Source of the DNA: Planctomycetaceae bacterium
GTDB lineage: Bacteria; Planctomycetota; Planctomycetia; Pirellulales; Pirellulaceae
DNA length: 64,000 bases
Direction: 5' to 3'
NCBI GenBank assembly: GCA_024642205.1
Contig: JAHEBQ010000009.1
Span: 62,001 to 126,000, forward strand
Part shown: positions 19,127-29,085 of the stretch, piece after piece
Layout: the number at the start of each line of letters is the position of its first letter
Numbering within the stretch: the first letter of the stretch is position 1
Made by a program: the position numbers and the translations under genes
The notes under the pieces: model-generated
What the model was told of the DNA's origin: nothing
Databases searched by the model: none
What the model saw: the letters and a program-made list of their open reading frames with translations, nothing else

Positions 19127-20200
19127 ATGGAAGCGACTACTGCCACAGAATCGAAATTCGTTTTACCGAACGTTCGGCCAATCAGCATTGGCAACGTTAC
19201 GGTCGATCCTCCCATTTTACAAGCTCCGATGGCCGGGTTCACCAATTATGCGTTTCGGCAAATCGTTCGCGAATATGGTGGGCCTGGACTGCTTGCGACC
19301 GAAATGGTCAATGCGCGTGGATTTGTGTGGTTGGACGAGAACACTCCCGAGCACCCGGACCGGTTATGGGGTGTGCCCGAAGAACCGCGTCCGCTTGCAG
19401 TACAGATTTGGGACAATCAACCGGAGACGATGGCGAAGGTCGGACGTCGGTTGGTGGAGGACTATCATGTCAGTATCGTCGACATCAATTTTGGCTGCCC
19501 GGTGAAACAAGTGACTGAGAAGGCAAAAAGTGGCAGTTACCTGCTCCGCACGCCCGACAAAATGGGCGACATCATCTCAGAGGTCGTCAAAGCATGTGCA
19601 CCCACCCCGGTCACAGCAAAAATCCGGTTGGGCTGTACGCGCGACAACATCAACGCCATCGATGTGGCACAGGTCGTCGAGGGCGCGGGAGCGGCGGCAT
19701 TGACAGTTCACGGCAGGACTGCCCAAGACATGTTCAAGGGCCATTCGGACTGGGACCGGATTTCGTCGATCAAACCTTACCTGAAGAAAATTCCGTTGAT
19801 TGGAAATGGCGACCTCGACAGCCCGGAAAAGGTCTTGCACGCATTCAAGAGCTTTGATGTCGATGGCGTCATGATCGCCCGAGCATGTTTGGGAAGACCC
19901 TGGCTATTTGCACAATGTAAATCTGCGCTACTCGGTGAGTCGGTTCCTCCGGATCCAACACTCGAAGAGCAACGGGCATGTTTGCTTCATCATTTCGATT
20001 TGATCGTTGAGCGGTTTGGCGAAGCGAAAGGCGCTCAGTTGATGCGGCGATACGCTTGTTGTTACGCGCAAGGCCGCTTTGGAGCCCGCCACTTTCGCAC
20101 CCATGTGGCAAAAGTCAGTACCGCAAGTGAGTTTTACTCGGTGGTCGAAGAATATTTTCCACGTGATCCGAATGAAGGTTTGGCCGACCCGAGCGCGTAG
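19127..20200 (+). CDS. dusB: tRNA-dihydrouridine synthase
   Basis: An FMN enzyme that reduces specific uridines in the tRNA D-loop to dihydrouridine. The TIM-barrel signatures are clear: APMAGFTNYAFRQIVREYG near residue 33, the N-x-G-C-P motif FGCPVKQVTEKAKSGSYLL with the catalytic cysteine C124, TAKIRLG, LTVHGRTAQDMFKG, and IGNGDLDSPEK. Its 357-residue length and C-terminal helical extension fit the DusB type. The start ATG at 19127 is preceded by a short gap after the divergent phosphoesterase gene. Confidence 0.94.
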   Translation: MEATTATESKFVLPNVRPISIGNVTVDPPILQAPMAGFTNYAFRQIVREYGGPGLLATEMVNARGFVWLDENTPEHPDRLWGVPEEPRPLAVQIWDNQPETMAKVGRRLVEDYHVSIVDINFGCPVKQVTEKAKSGSYLLRTPDKMGDIISEVVKACAPTPVTAKIRLGCTRDNINAIDVAQVVEGAGAAALTVHGRTAQDMFKGHSDWDRISSIKPYLKKIPLIGNGDLDSPEKVLHAFKSFDVDGVMIARACLGRPWLFAQCKSALLGESVPPDPTLEEQRACLLHHFDLIVERFGEAKGAQLMRRYACCYAQGRFGARHFRTHVAKVSTASEFYSVVEEYFPRDPNEGLADPSA

Positions 20201-20363
20201 GGAAATTTGTGAAGTAGGTTTTGTAATGGAAAGTCTGGCCAGACGATAACGCGATCGATCACGGAAAGTCAGAACCTGGTAACTGGTAGCCCCCAGCCGT
20301 TTTTGCTGTCGTATTTTTCGCCTGGATTGGCGTGGCAAGAAATTAATAACTCAAGTTGAAAAC

Positions 20364-21329
20364 ATGACCAACTCGACGAATTCGAATCTTCAGCCCAATG
20401 ACATTGCATTTGGTCTATTTAACGAAGCCTCGGAACACCCCAGGCAGTACGGGATTCGCGAACTGAAAATCGGCGAATCAAAGGTGCTCGATTTTGCGGT
20501 TGGCCGCGTCGGCACACTCGAAGCCGGCGTGATTCTCAGTCAAATTTGTATGGGTGGACTCGGTCAGATTGAATTGGCAAAACCGGTCGTTGGTTTGGGA
20601 TTGCCACGAGTCGTCGTGTTCACCGAATCTCCGCTGCTGGCATGTATTGGATCCCAGTACGCTGGTTGGCCCATCTCCCAGGGAGAATTTTTCGCGATGG
20701 GGAGTGGCCCGATGCGAATGCCGCGTGGCAAAGAGGAGATTCTCAACCGGTACGATCTGCATCGTCCCTCCCGGCACGCGGTCGGAGTCCTGGAATCCAA
20801 TGAGATCCCCGGCGAAGGTGTTATCCAGTTGATCGCCGCGGACTGCGGCGTCGATCCATCGGATGTTTGCTTATGCGTTGCCCGTACCGCCAGCTGGCCC
20901 GGTGTTGTCCAGGTCGTCGCACGATCGGTCGAAGTGGCGATGCATAAACTGCATGAACTCAATTTCGACCTCAGCACGATTGTTTGCGGTGCAGGATCAG
21001 CGCCAATGCCTCCGATTGCCGTCGACGACATGACGGCGCTGGGCTGGACAAATGACGCCATTCTCTATGGTGCCAGGGTCGAGTTGGTGGTCGATACGAC
21101 CGATGATGCGGTTGAGGAAATCGCTGAGCAAATTCCGAGCTGCAGCTCAACGGAGTTCGGAACGCCCTTTCTGGACATTTTTAACAAATATGGCCAGGAT
21201 TTTTACAAGATCGACAAAATGTTGTTTAGCCCGGCCGAGATCGTGATCACCAACCAGGCGACGGGTCGGGTTTTCCATGCCGGCGAAATAAGAAATGATG
21301 TCCTGAAACTGTCGTTCGGAATCGAATAA
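20364..21329 (+). CDS. mch: Methenyltetrahydromethanopterin cyclohydrolase
   Basis: This enzyme converts methenyl- to formyl-tetrahydromethanopterin in the archaeal-type C1 pathway also used by methylotrophs and several planctomycetes for formaldehyde oxidation. The 321-residue length and motifs agree with the family: GTLEAGVILSQICMGGLGQI near residue 50, ASQYAGWPIS, GSGPMRM, LCVARTASWPGVVQVVARSVE and CGAGSAPMPPIAVDDM. The ATP-grasp gene begins three bases after its stop, so the two form an operon. The rest of the pathway genes (mtdB/mtdC, fhcABCD, fae) are not in the window. Confidence 0.93.
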   Translation: MTNSTNSNLQPNDIAFGLFNEASEHPRQYGIRELKIGESKVLDFAVGRVGTLEAGVILSQICMGGLGQIELAKPVVGLGLPRVVVFTESPLLACIGSQYAGWPISQGEFFAMGSGPMRMPRGKEEILNRYDLHRPSRHAVGVLESNEIPGEGVIQLIAADCGVDPSDVCLCVARTASWPGVVQVVARSVEVAMHKLHELNFDLSTIVCGAGSAPMPPIAVDDMTALGWTNDAILYGARVELVVDTTDDAVEEIAEQIPSCSSTEFGTPFLDIFNKYGQDFYKIDKMLFSPAEIVITNQATGRVFHAGEIRNDVLKLSFGIE

Positions 21330-21332
21330 GCG

Positions 21333-22193
21333 ATGCGAATTGCCGTTTTGTCCTCGCCTGGTGCCTGGCATTATCTCGACCTCAAGCGGGCAGCGGGGAG
21401 TGACCACGAAGTGTTCAGTTTCCGGTTTGAGGAACTTTCCGCAAGTATCGAACGGGAACGGGGTTTTAGCCTTAAGGCCGACTGTGTTGTCGTGAGGACG
21501 ATGGCTTCCGGTTCGCTTCAACAGGTCGTTTTTCGAATGGACTTGCTCGGCCAGCTTGCCGCCTCCAAAACGCTGGTCTTGAATTCGCCTCGATCCATCG
21601 AGGCGGCCGTCGACAAATATCTTTCACTGGCGTTGTTGAACGAGGCTGGTGTCTCGGTCCCGGAGACTTGCGTCAGTCAGGAGGTAGACATTGCCCTGCA
21701 AGGGTTTGATCAGCTTGGCGGTGATGTCGTGGTCAAGCCGCTATTCGGAAGCATGGGAAGGGGGCTTGTTCGGCTTCAATCGCCGGTCAAAGCGAAGCAG
21801 TTATTTGAAGACCTGGTCGATTCCGGAAGCGTGGTTTATCAGCAGGAGTTTATTGACCATGGCGGGTCCGACATTCGGCTGCTCGTTCTCGGAGAAGAAG
21901 TCTTCGGGATGAAGCGAACCAACCCATTGAATTGGATCACCAACATCAGTCAGGGCGGTTTCGGCGAGCCATACAACCCAACTTCCCAAGAAATAGAACT
22001 GGCGATTCGTTCCGCCCGCGCCGTGGGAGCCCATTTCGCAGGTGTGGACTTGATGTACGAATCAATCACCGGGCGACAGGTGGTGCTCGAAGTGAACGCT
22101 GTTCCAGGTTGGAAAGCGATCAGCCAGGTTCTCGGTATCGACGTGGCGAAGATAGTCATTCAACAGATAGAGACATTGATTTCGGCAAGATGA
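21333..22193 (+). CDS. ATP-grasp ligase of the RimK type, methanopterin-linked
   Basis: The 286-residue product has an N-terminal pre-ATP-grasp domain and an ATP-grasp core: DVVVKPLFGSMGRGLVRLQ near residue 130 is the phosphate-binding loop, YQQEFIDHGGSDIRLLVLG near 170, and EVNAVPGW near residue 255 gives the metal-binding Glu/Asn pair. RimK-like members add glutamate to small molecules or proteins. Because it starts three bases after mch, the likely job is glutamate or amino-acid addition to tetrahydromethanopterin, as such ATP-grasp genes occur in methanopterin gene islands of methylotrophs. The fold is secure; the substrate is inference from context. Confidence 0.85.
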   Translation: MRIAVLSSPGAWHYLDLKRAAGSDHEVFSFRFEELSASIERERGFSLKADCVVVRTMASGSLQQVVFRMDLLGQLAASKTLVLNSPRSIEAAVDKYLSLALLNEAGVSVPETCVSQEVDIALQGFDQLGGDVVVKPLFGSMGRGLVRLQSPVKAKQLFEDLVDSGSVVYQQEFIDHGGSDIRLLVLGEEVFGMKRTNPLNWITNISQGGFGEPYNPTSQEIELAIRSARAVGAHFAGVDLMYESITGRQVVLEVNAVPGWKAISQVLGIDVAKIVIQQIETLISAR

Positions 22194-22361
22194 GTTCTGG
22201 TCGCTGGCCTGAAGTTTCAATGGTTTCTCCAACACATGTTCACGGGAGACGGGCCCCAAGCTTGTGCGATCATATCTCCATCGTTCGTATACGGGGGCAC
22301 ATTGGCCCGCGAGCCGTTGGTCAAATTCGGCTGTCATCCGTGTACTTCCAACTTGCGACGC

Positions 22362-23798
22362 TCATGACAGGATCTCTTTGACCAGGTTCCCGCGCACATC
22401 GGTCAAGCGGTAGTCTCTACCTTGAAAGCGATAGGTCAGTAGTTTGTGGTTGAGCCCCAGTAGATGCATGATCGTTGCATTTAAGTCGTGCACTTCGACA
22501 GGGTTTTCCTCCACGTTGTAACTGAATTCGTCGGTTTGTCCGTAGCTAGTGCCCGGCCTGATTCCGCCCCCGGCGAGCCAGATCGAAAAATTTCTGGGAT
22601 GGTGGTCGCGTCCGTAATTCGTCGGTGTCAGTTTGCCTTGACAGTAAACCGTTCGCCCGAATTCACCACCCCAGACAATCAGCGTATCATCCAGGAGTCC
22701 GCGTTGTTTGAGGTCCTTGACCAACGCGGCTGATGGCTGGTCGGTGTCCCGGCATTGTTTGCCTATATGGTCCGGGAGATTGTCATGATGGTCCCAGCCC
22801 ATGTGAAACAGCTGGATGAAACGAACATCTCGTTCAGCCATGCGCCGGGCGAGCAAGCAGTTCCGTGCAAACGTTCCTGCTTGGCGAACGGAAGGTCCAT
22901 ACATTTCCAGGATATGCTCAGGCTCGTCGGATATGTCCGTCAGTTCGGGGACGGAAGCCTGCATTCGAAACGAAAGTTCGTACTGCGCGATTCGAGTCAG
23001 GATCTCGGGATCACCCACCTCGCGATGCTTGATCCGGTTCAATTCCTCAAGTCCATCGAGCATATTGCGCCGGAGATTCGTAGTGCAGCCTGGAGGGTTG
23101 TCGAGATACAACACTGGCTCCTTGCCGCCACGGAATTTGACGCCTTGATATTTTGTCGGCAGGAAACCACTGCCCCAGAGACGATCGTAAAGGGGCTGAT
23201 TGGCCGTTCGTCCTGTTCCACGCGATACCATAACGACATACGCTGGCAGGTTCTCATTTTCGCTTCCCAATCCATACGCAACCCAGGCTCCAATACTGGG
23301 TCGGCCTGCGATCTGGAATCCGGTTTGGCAGAACGTAATGGCGGGGTCGTGGTTGATCGCATCGGTTTTCATCGACTTGATGACGCAAATCTCATCAGCA
23401 AGATCAGCGGTGTGAGGCAACAGATCGCTGATCCAGGTCCCGGAGTTGCCACGTTGCTTGAACTTGAAAATCGACGGCGCAATTGGAAACTGCTTTTGTC
23501 CGCTGGTCATCCCGGTTAACCGTTGCCCCATTCGTATGGAATCCGGGAGTTCCGTTTTCTGAATGTCGGCCAGGTTAGGCTTGTAGTCGAGTAATTCGAT
23601 CTGGGAAGGTGCTCCGGACTGGAACAGGTAAATGACTCGTCTGCACTTGGCGGGAAAATGCGGCTTGGCCAATGTATCACTTGCCGCCTGGACGGGCCGC
23701 CGTGAAATGGCGTTCAGCGCCAGAGCACCAAGTCCGAGATTGGCATTTGCCAGAAACTGACGCCGGTTGAACTGCTGGACTTGTTTCAATGGGTACAT
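22362..23798 (-). CDS. DUF1501 protein with Tat signal
   Basis: The 478-residue product begins with a twin-arginine signal (FNRRQFLANANLGLGALAL), so it should be exported folded. The body has the DUF1501 pattern: VIYLFQSGAPSQIELLDYKP near residue 55, HDPAITFCQTG, LFHMGWDHHDN, VWGGEFGRTVYCQG and a C-terminal HDLNATIMHLLGL. DUF1501 proteins belong to the alkaline-phosphatase/sulfatase superfamily and are abundant in planctomycetes, where they are paired with PSCyt1/DUF1549/DUF1553 proteins, as here (upstream gene ends 199 bases away). The biochemical function of the pair is unknown. Confidence 0.93.
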   Translation of the reverse strand: MYPLKQVQQFNRRQFLANANLGLGALALNAISRRPVQAASDTLAKPHFPAKCRRVIYLFQSGAPSQIELLDYKPNLADIQKTELPDSIRMGQRLTGMTSGQKQFPIAPSIFKFKQRGNSGTWISDLLPHTADLADEICVIKSMKTDAINHDPAITFCQTGFQIAGRPSIGAWVAYGLGSENENLPAYVVMVSRGTGRTANQPLYDRLWGSGFLPTKYQGVKFRGGKEPVLYLDNPPGCTTNLRRNMLDGLEELNRIKHREVGDPEILTRIAQYELSFRMQASVPELTDISDEPEHILEMYGPSVRQAGTFARNCLLARRMAERDVRFIQLFHMGWDHHDNLPDHIGKQCRDTDQPSAALVKDLKQRGLLDDTLIVWGGEFGRTVYCQGKLTPTNYGRDHHPRNFSIWLAGGGIRPGTSYGQTDEFSYNVEENPVEVHDLNATIMHLLGLNHKLLTYRFQGRDYRLTDVRGNLVKEILS

Positions 23799-23997
23799 TC
23801 AAAGGTTCCGTAATCGATTCACCAGGTCCGGTATATATATTTGGCGAAGTCAGTTGTTTTGAGGTTCAAGCCTTGTTCGCCAGTGGTGGGACGCGAATGT
23901 CCGCCAGTGCGACCACGAACCACACTGCGCAATGCAAATGTCCGGGTTAACGTCTATTGGCTCAGTTGAATCCGGATTATTTCTTGCAAGTATCCGA

Positions 23998-26900
23998 TTA
24001 TTCCTTGTTAATTGTCTCATCCAGGTTGAAGATCATGCTGCAGACGATTGAAATGGCAGCCAGCCTGACGGTTTCACGTGTCAAATCAACTTTTGACTCA
24101 CCAACTTCAAGCAGCTGGGTTGCCGATTCTGGGGAGGATTCAAACGACCGAAGAAACTTCTCGTAGGAACTTCGCAGGACGGCCAACTCGGCATCACTTG
24201 GTCGACGTGCGGTAGCCCGACGAAATGCGAAACTGATCTGCTCATCGACATTGTCCGAAAGTTCCATGGAATTCTCTGCCAGTCGGCGCGAGGCTTCCAC
24301 ATAGGTTGTGTCATTGAGCAGGGCCAAGGCCTGCAGGGGCGTATTGGTTCGCGGTCGGGCGACCTGGCAGACTTCGCGACTGCCAGCGTCGAACGTCGTC
24401 ATGGTCGGAGGTGGAACCGTTCGCTTGCGATAAATGTACAAGCTGCGGCGGTAAATGTTTTCATTCTTGTCCTGAACATAGGGCCCTTGTGATGCACCGC
24501 CGGCAAGCTCTCTCCAAAGTCCATCAGGTTGGTAAGGTTTTACCGAGGGTCCGCCAATCTTGCGATTCAAAAGTCCTGCCGCAGCCAGTGCGTTATCGCG
24601 GATCGCTTCCGATGACAATCGAAAACGGGGTCCCCGGGAAAGCCAGGCATTCCGAGGGTCGGATTCGTAGGTTTCGGGAGTTGCGCTCGACGATTGGCGA
24701 TACGTTGAACTCATGACGATCAATTTTTGGAGTGCTTTCACGTCCCACCCGGATTCGACAAAATGCACAGCCAACCAGTCCAGTAAGTCTTGCTGGAGCG
24801 GTGCGGGACTCTGCACGCCAAAGTTTTCGGGTGTTTCGACCAGACCATTTCCAAAATAGTGTTGCCAGAACCGATTGACGGCAACACGGGCGGTCAGCGG
24901 GTTCCTGGCATCCACCAGCCATCGAGCAAGTCCCAAACGGTTACGGGGAAGTTCGGGATTGGGCTGCGGCAGAAAAGCGGGGATTCCCGGGCGTTCCTGT
25001 TTCGCAGGATCGGGTTGATCGTACTGGCCGCGGTTCAGCACAAAGGTCTCTCTTGGCTGGTCCAGTTCTTTCAAGATCATTGTGGTCGGAGTGTTTTTTT
25101 CAATTTCAATTCGACGCGACTTGAGCCCGGCCAGTTGGTTTTGTTTTTCAAAATAGTCTGCGTTAAAGCTGGCCCGAAACGCGTCGTCGCTGAGCTGTTT
25201 TTGTTCCTCATTTTGCTTGTCAGGGGAAATCGCGACAATGCTTCGAAGCGGCGACGAGTACAGTTGCTTGATTTCAGTAGCGGTCAGGGCCGCGTCGAAA
25301 ACATGGATTCGAGAAATACGCCCAACGAAACGGGGTGTCGCATGTCGGAATCCGACCCAGGTTGGATGCTCCGTCAGTGTGGAGCCGGTAAGGGAGTTCT
25401 CGTTAATGTCCTGTTGGACCCGGTGGTCATTAAAAAAGACACTCAATCCTCCAGCTTTTCGACTACCATCGTAGGTCAGGCAAACGTGAGTCCATTTCCC
25501 AGACGGAATCCTTGAGGTGGTGGTGACTTTGATTGCGTTAACCGGCCATTGATGAATCAAGTGAACTTCCAGTCGGCCGTCACCGTTTATCAGCATGTCG
25601 AACCCGCGATAGTCGTCGGACTCGTTCATCTTGCTGATGATCGCACCGTCCTTTTTCGGGTAGACCCAGGCGGATACCGAGAATGCACTTTCATCAGAAA
25701 ATGAAGGGTTGTTCCCGACAACAAGATGCGGTTTGTCAGTTCGGTTCAGGACCAGCGAGTTTCCGATAGCCGACGGAACAAGCTGTTTCGAATTGACTTC
25801 CGTGTCACCGTCGTCACCCGTGGCAACGGAAAGAATGGCGGTATCACCCAACGCTGGATTGGGGTCGGATTGACCGGAAAACCCGGTTTTCCATGCGGAT
25901 TTGAGCTTGGCCAGCGCTTGATCCGACTCTTTTAAATGAAATTCAAGTTCGTCGATACGACGGTCGATGTCCGCGAGTTCTTGTTGGTGCTGTTCGGAAT
26001 GCACCATCATCAGAGGTGGCACGTTACCACGTTTTTCAGCATGAAAGCCTTTCTCGTCAATACTGTTGAAATACGCGTAAAACTGGTAGAACTCACGCTG
26101 TGAGATAGGGTCGTATTTGTGATCGTGGCAACGAGCGCAACCCATGGTTAAGCCAAGAAACGTGGTTGCCGTGGTTTCGACTCGGTCGACGACGTTCTCA
26201 ACTCGCCATTCTTCTTCGATCGATCCGCCTTCCGTGACCGAACGATGGTTTCGATTAAACCCGGTTGCAATCACCTGAGAGTCAGTTGTGCCGGGTAACA
26301 GGTCGCCAGCGATTTGCTCCAGAGTGAACTGATCAAACGGCTGGTTGTCGTTAAAGGAATGAATGACCCAGTCACGCCAAGGCCACATATCACGGCCGAA
26401 ATCATTTTGGTAACCATTGGAATCCGCATACCGGGCCGCGTCGAGCCATTCAACGGACATCTGTTCTCCGTAGTGAGGTGATTGCAGAAGTCGGTCAACC
26501 AGTTTTTCATAGGCCAGCGTCAACGACGTGTTCGAAGCGTCGGCAAGAAATGCGTCGACTTCTACCGGCGTTGGTGGCAGTCCCGTCAGGTCGAAAGTCA
26601 CCCGACGGATCAGTGTTTCGGCTGCGGCCGCCGGCGATAGCGTGAGGCCCCGTGATTCCAACCGGGAAATGACAAATCGATCGATTGGATTCGAAACCGT
26701 TTCGGAGGAATGGACGATCGGAGGCATTGGTTTGTCGGGGCAAACAAACGCCCAATGTTCCGACCAGGCTGCGCCTTCTGCGACCCAACGTTGGAGTGAC
26801 TCGATTTCGGCCGATTTGAGCTGTTTTTCAGCCGTCGCGGGGGGCATCTGGTCTTCGTCATGAGCCATGATGCGTCGTACCAATTCACTTTGTTCGGGTT

Positions 26901-27150
26901 TTCCAGGAACGATCGGCAAACGGCCCGAATCGGCTTCTCCAAAGGCATCCGATTTGAGGTCCAGTCGAAATCCACCTTCGCGCTTTTGCGCATCGGGTCC
27001 GTGGCAAGCAAAACACTTGTCCGACAGGATGGGCCGAATGTCGCGGCCGAAATCAATCGTCTCCTGCGAACAGGATCGTTCTGCCGCCGGACCCGAAAAC
27101 CATCCGATCAGAACGGAAACGACAATACCGAATTGAAGCAGTCGTGGCAT
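23998..27150 (-). CDS. PSCyt1/DUF1549/LamG/DUF1553 cytochrome-like protein
   Basis: This is the large planctomycete-specific secreted protein that accompanies DUF1501. A signal peptide occupies the first 24 or so residues. A PSCyt1 domain follows with the heme-binding motif CFACH at residues 46-50 (within DIRPILSDKCFACHG). DUF1549 (PSCyt2) spans about residues 160-370, with SPHYGEQMSVEWLDAARYADSNG-type text. A laminin-G/concanavalin-like domain sits at about 460-650 (FSVSAWVYPKKDGAIISK and LRIHVFDA-like positions). DUF1553 (PSD1) fills about 740-1000, with NRLGLARWLVDARNPLTARV. Genes of this pair are often near sulfatases or glycosidases; none is adjacent. The redox or hydrolytic role is not established. 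Confidence 0.94.
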   Translation of the reverse strand: MPRLLQFGIVVSVLIGWFSGPAAERSCSQETIDFGRDIRPILSDKCFACHGPDAQKREGGFRLDLKSDAFGEADSGRLPIVPGKPEQSELVRRIMAHDEDQMPPATAEKQLKSAEIESLQRWVAEGAAWSEHWAFVCPDKPMPPIVHSSETVSNPIDRFVISRLESRGLTLSPAAAAETLIRRVTFDLTGLPPTPVEVDAFLADASNTSLTLAYEKLVDRLLQSPHYGEQMSVEWLDAARYADSNGYQNDFGRDMWPWRDWVIHSFNDNQPFDQFTLEQIAGDLLPGTTDSQVIATGFNRNHRSVTEGGSIEEEWRVENVVDRVETTATTFLGLTMGCARCHDHKYDPISQREFYQFYAYFNSIDEKGFHAEKRGNVPPLMMVHSEQHQQELADIDRRIDELEFHLKESDQALAKLKSAWKTGFSGQSDPNPALGDTAILSVATGDDGDTEVNSKQLVPSAIGNSLVLNRTDKPHLVVGNNPSFSDESAFSVSAWVYPKKDGAIISKMNESDDYRGFDMLINGDGRLEVHLIHQWPVNAIKVTTTSRIPSGKWTHVCLTYDGSRKAGGLSVFFNDHRVQQDINENSLTGSTLTEHPTWVGFRHATPRFVGRISRIHVFDAALTATEIKQLYSSPLRSIVAISPDKQNEEQKQLSDDAFRASFNADYFEKQNQLAGLKSRRIEIEKNTPTTMILKELDQPRETFVLNRGQYDQPDPAKQERPGIPAFLPQPNPELPRNRLGLARWLVDARNPLTARVAVNRFWQHYFGNGLVETPENFGVQSPAPLQQDLLDWLAVHFVESGWDVKALQKLIVMSSTYRQSSSATPETYESDPRNAWLSRGPRFRLSSEAIRDNALAAAGLLNRKIGGPSVKPYQPDGLWRELAGGASQGPYVQDKNENIYRRSLYIYRKRTVPPPTMTTFDAGSREVCQVARPRTNTPLQALALLNDTTYVEASRRLAENSMELSDNVDEQISFAFRRATARRPSDAELAVLRSSYEKFLRSFESSPESATQLLEVGESKVDLTRETVRLAAISIVCSMIFNLDETINKE

Positions 27151-27390
27151 TATGGCCGAGTTTGGTAAAGGAACAGGTCACTTCATGGCTAGTCCTGTTA
27201 TAGCATCGATCTTGCTTCAAGGCGTGATCCCCATCCGACAAAGCCTGGTCAGAATGACGTCATCCGAGTCGCTGGAAATCGGGGATGCGATCGGCGCCGA
27301 TGCATGGTTGAAAACCTGTGCCGTGGACCACACGGTCAGGATCCGACGCAAGTTGGCGGGGAATACGAACAGGTCCCAGTGGGGGGCAAA

Positions 27391-29085
27391 TCACAATTGC
27401 CGGGTTGCCCAAACACGCAGCTGTTCCCGAAAAATCTTTGAATTATGACGAATGTCAACCGGAAGCGACTTGTGAAGCAGGAAATGTTCAATCTTTTCGG
27501 TTTGCCAGTGTTGTTTCGCAATTTCGGAAATCTCCTTCAACAGTTGACTTTTTGCCGCGGGAGTCGGCGGCCAATGACCAGGCATCGGCTCAAGGATCAG
27601 TACAGGTGTTTCGTTGCCAGGTTCGCCAACTCCAACCAGTGCGCTGCGGTAGACTTTTTCATGTGTGTTGACGATTGCTTCGCAAGGGATGGTATACATC
27701 GTTGCAGAAGCGGTTCGAACACGATGTCCTTTGCGGCCGCAAAACCAGAAACGATCGAGCTCGTCGAGGTATCCAACATCACCCATGCGATGCCAGAAAG
27801 AATCACCATCGGTGATCTTGTGTTCAGCGTTGGCTTCGGACCGGGTCACATACTGGTCCGTGACAACGGGGCCCCGGACGATCAGTTCACCCATTTTTCC
27901 ACATTCAAGTGGTTCGGCCTGCCGGATGTCTGCGATCGGCTTGTCGGTGATCCCGATAACCCGCCACTGGATTTCGGGAAAACGCTGACCGACACAGGTG
28001 CCAGCACCTCGATTGGTTTTTGCGGCCGTTTCGTTGAGGACGACGGTTGCAGAATTGCAGGCCACGGGCAGCGATTCCGTGGCGCCGTACGGAGTGAAGG
28101 CGTCGCCGTCGGTCGCGATGATTTTCTTGATTCGGGAGAGGACGACTGGCGGAACGGGTGCGCCCGCGGTCAGGATTCGCTTGATGGTTGGCAGGGTGAC
28201 TCCGTGTTTTACGCAATAGTTGGAAACAGTATTCCAGAGCGCCGGCGAGCCGAATGACTGTTCAGCATTGAATTGCGTAACGGCGTCGATGATGTTCGGT
28301 GGATAGACTTCTGCCGGTCGCGTAGGGTCCATTTCCGGAAAAACTGTGGTCGTTCCCATCGCGGTATTGAACAGTGCAAACAGTGGGAACCCTGAAACAT
28401 CGGTTTGTCCTGGTTGGATTTGAAAGTAATCACGGATTTGCTGCGACTGTTCGATAAAGATTCGATGACGGTAAAGTACGCCTTTGGGGGGGCCGGTGCT
28501 GCCCGTCGTGAAGATGATCGCTGCTTCGTCTTCCCGCGAGCTGCCGATGGGTGAAAATGCTTCCGCGTCGATTTTTGAAAATTCGGATGCCCGGGTACAG
28601 CCAGGAAAAAATCCATTAACGACAATATTGGCTTTGCATACCGGGAACCTGCTGCGGAACAGCGTCCGGGCCACGTGGGCCAGCGGAATCCCCACGATAC
28701 CGACGGGTGCGGCGGCAGAAAGGCACTGAATCATGTTCTTGCGACCCATTCCCGGGTCGATCAGAATCGTCACGACGCCGGATTTGAACATGCCGAACAC
28801 ACAAGTCACGAATTCAATTCCCGGCGGGACCATCAACGCCATTCGAGAGCCACGCCGGATGCCGAGTCGCTGGATTCCCATTGCGAACTGATTACTTTTT
28901 TTTTCGAGGTCACCGAACGTAATCGTGTCGTACTGGAATTTCTGGCCAGCCGCGAGTTTTTTGGCCTGTTTTTTTTGCGGACAGGCGACCGCGATCGAAT
29001 CGGGCATTCGCGCGGCGGTTTCCGTTAGCGCATGTCCAATGTTTTGAAGACATTCAAGCGACCATTCTCGGTGCAATCGTTCCAC
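27391..29085 (-). CDS. oleC: OleC-type beta-lactone synthetase / fatty acid--AMP ligase
   Basis: OleC adenylates a beta-hydroxy acid and closes it to a beta-lactone during biosynthesis of long-chain olefins from fatty acids. The 564-residue sequence has the AMP-binding signature IFTTGSTGPPKGVLYRHR near residue 195, and the OleC-specific stretches PLFALFNTAMGTTTVFPEMD, TPYGATESLPVA, RGAGTCVGQRFPE and MGDVGYLDELDRFWFCGRK. These match OleC proteins far better than ordinary acyl-CoA ligases. No oleA, oleB or oleD lies in the window, although planctomycetes including Rhodopirellula are known to have ole genes. The gene stands alone, 240 bases upstream of the PSCyt1 gene on the same strand. Confidence 0.9.
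   Translation of the reverse strand: MERLHREWSLECLQNIGHALTETAARMPDSIAVACPQKKQAKKLAAGQKFQYDTITFGDLEKKSNQFAMGIQRLGIRRGSRMALMVPPGIEFVTCVFGMFKSGVVTILIDPGMGRKNMIQCLSAAAPVGIVGIPLAHVARTLFRSRFPVCKANIVVNGFFPGCTRASEFSKIDAEAFSPIGSSREDEAAIIFTTGSTGPPKGVLYRHRIFIEQSQQIRDYFQIQPGQTDVSGFPLFALFNTAMGTTTVFPEMDPTRPAEVYPPNIIDAVTQFNAEQSFGSPALWNTVSNYCVKHGVTLPTIKRILTAGAPVPPVVLSRIKKIIATDGDAFTPYGATESLPVACNSATVVLNETAAKTNRGAGTCVGQRFPEIQWRVIGITDKPIADIRQAEPLECGKMGELIVRGPVVTDQYVTRSEANAEHKITDGDSFWHRMGDVGYLDELDRFWFCGRKGHRVRTASATMYTIPCEAIVNTHEKVYRSALVGVGEPGNETPVLILEPMPGHWPPTPAAKSQLLKEISEIAKQHWQTEKIEHFLLHKSLPVDIRHNSKIFREQLRVWATRQL

Noticed and set aside
22755-23519. Plus-strand frame of 254 codons
   Set aside because: Antisense to the DUF1501 gene with no family resemblance.
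27445-28257. Plus-strand frame of 270 codons
   Set aside because: Antisense to oleC.
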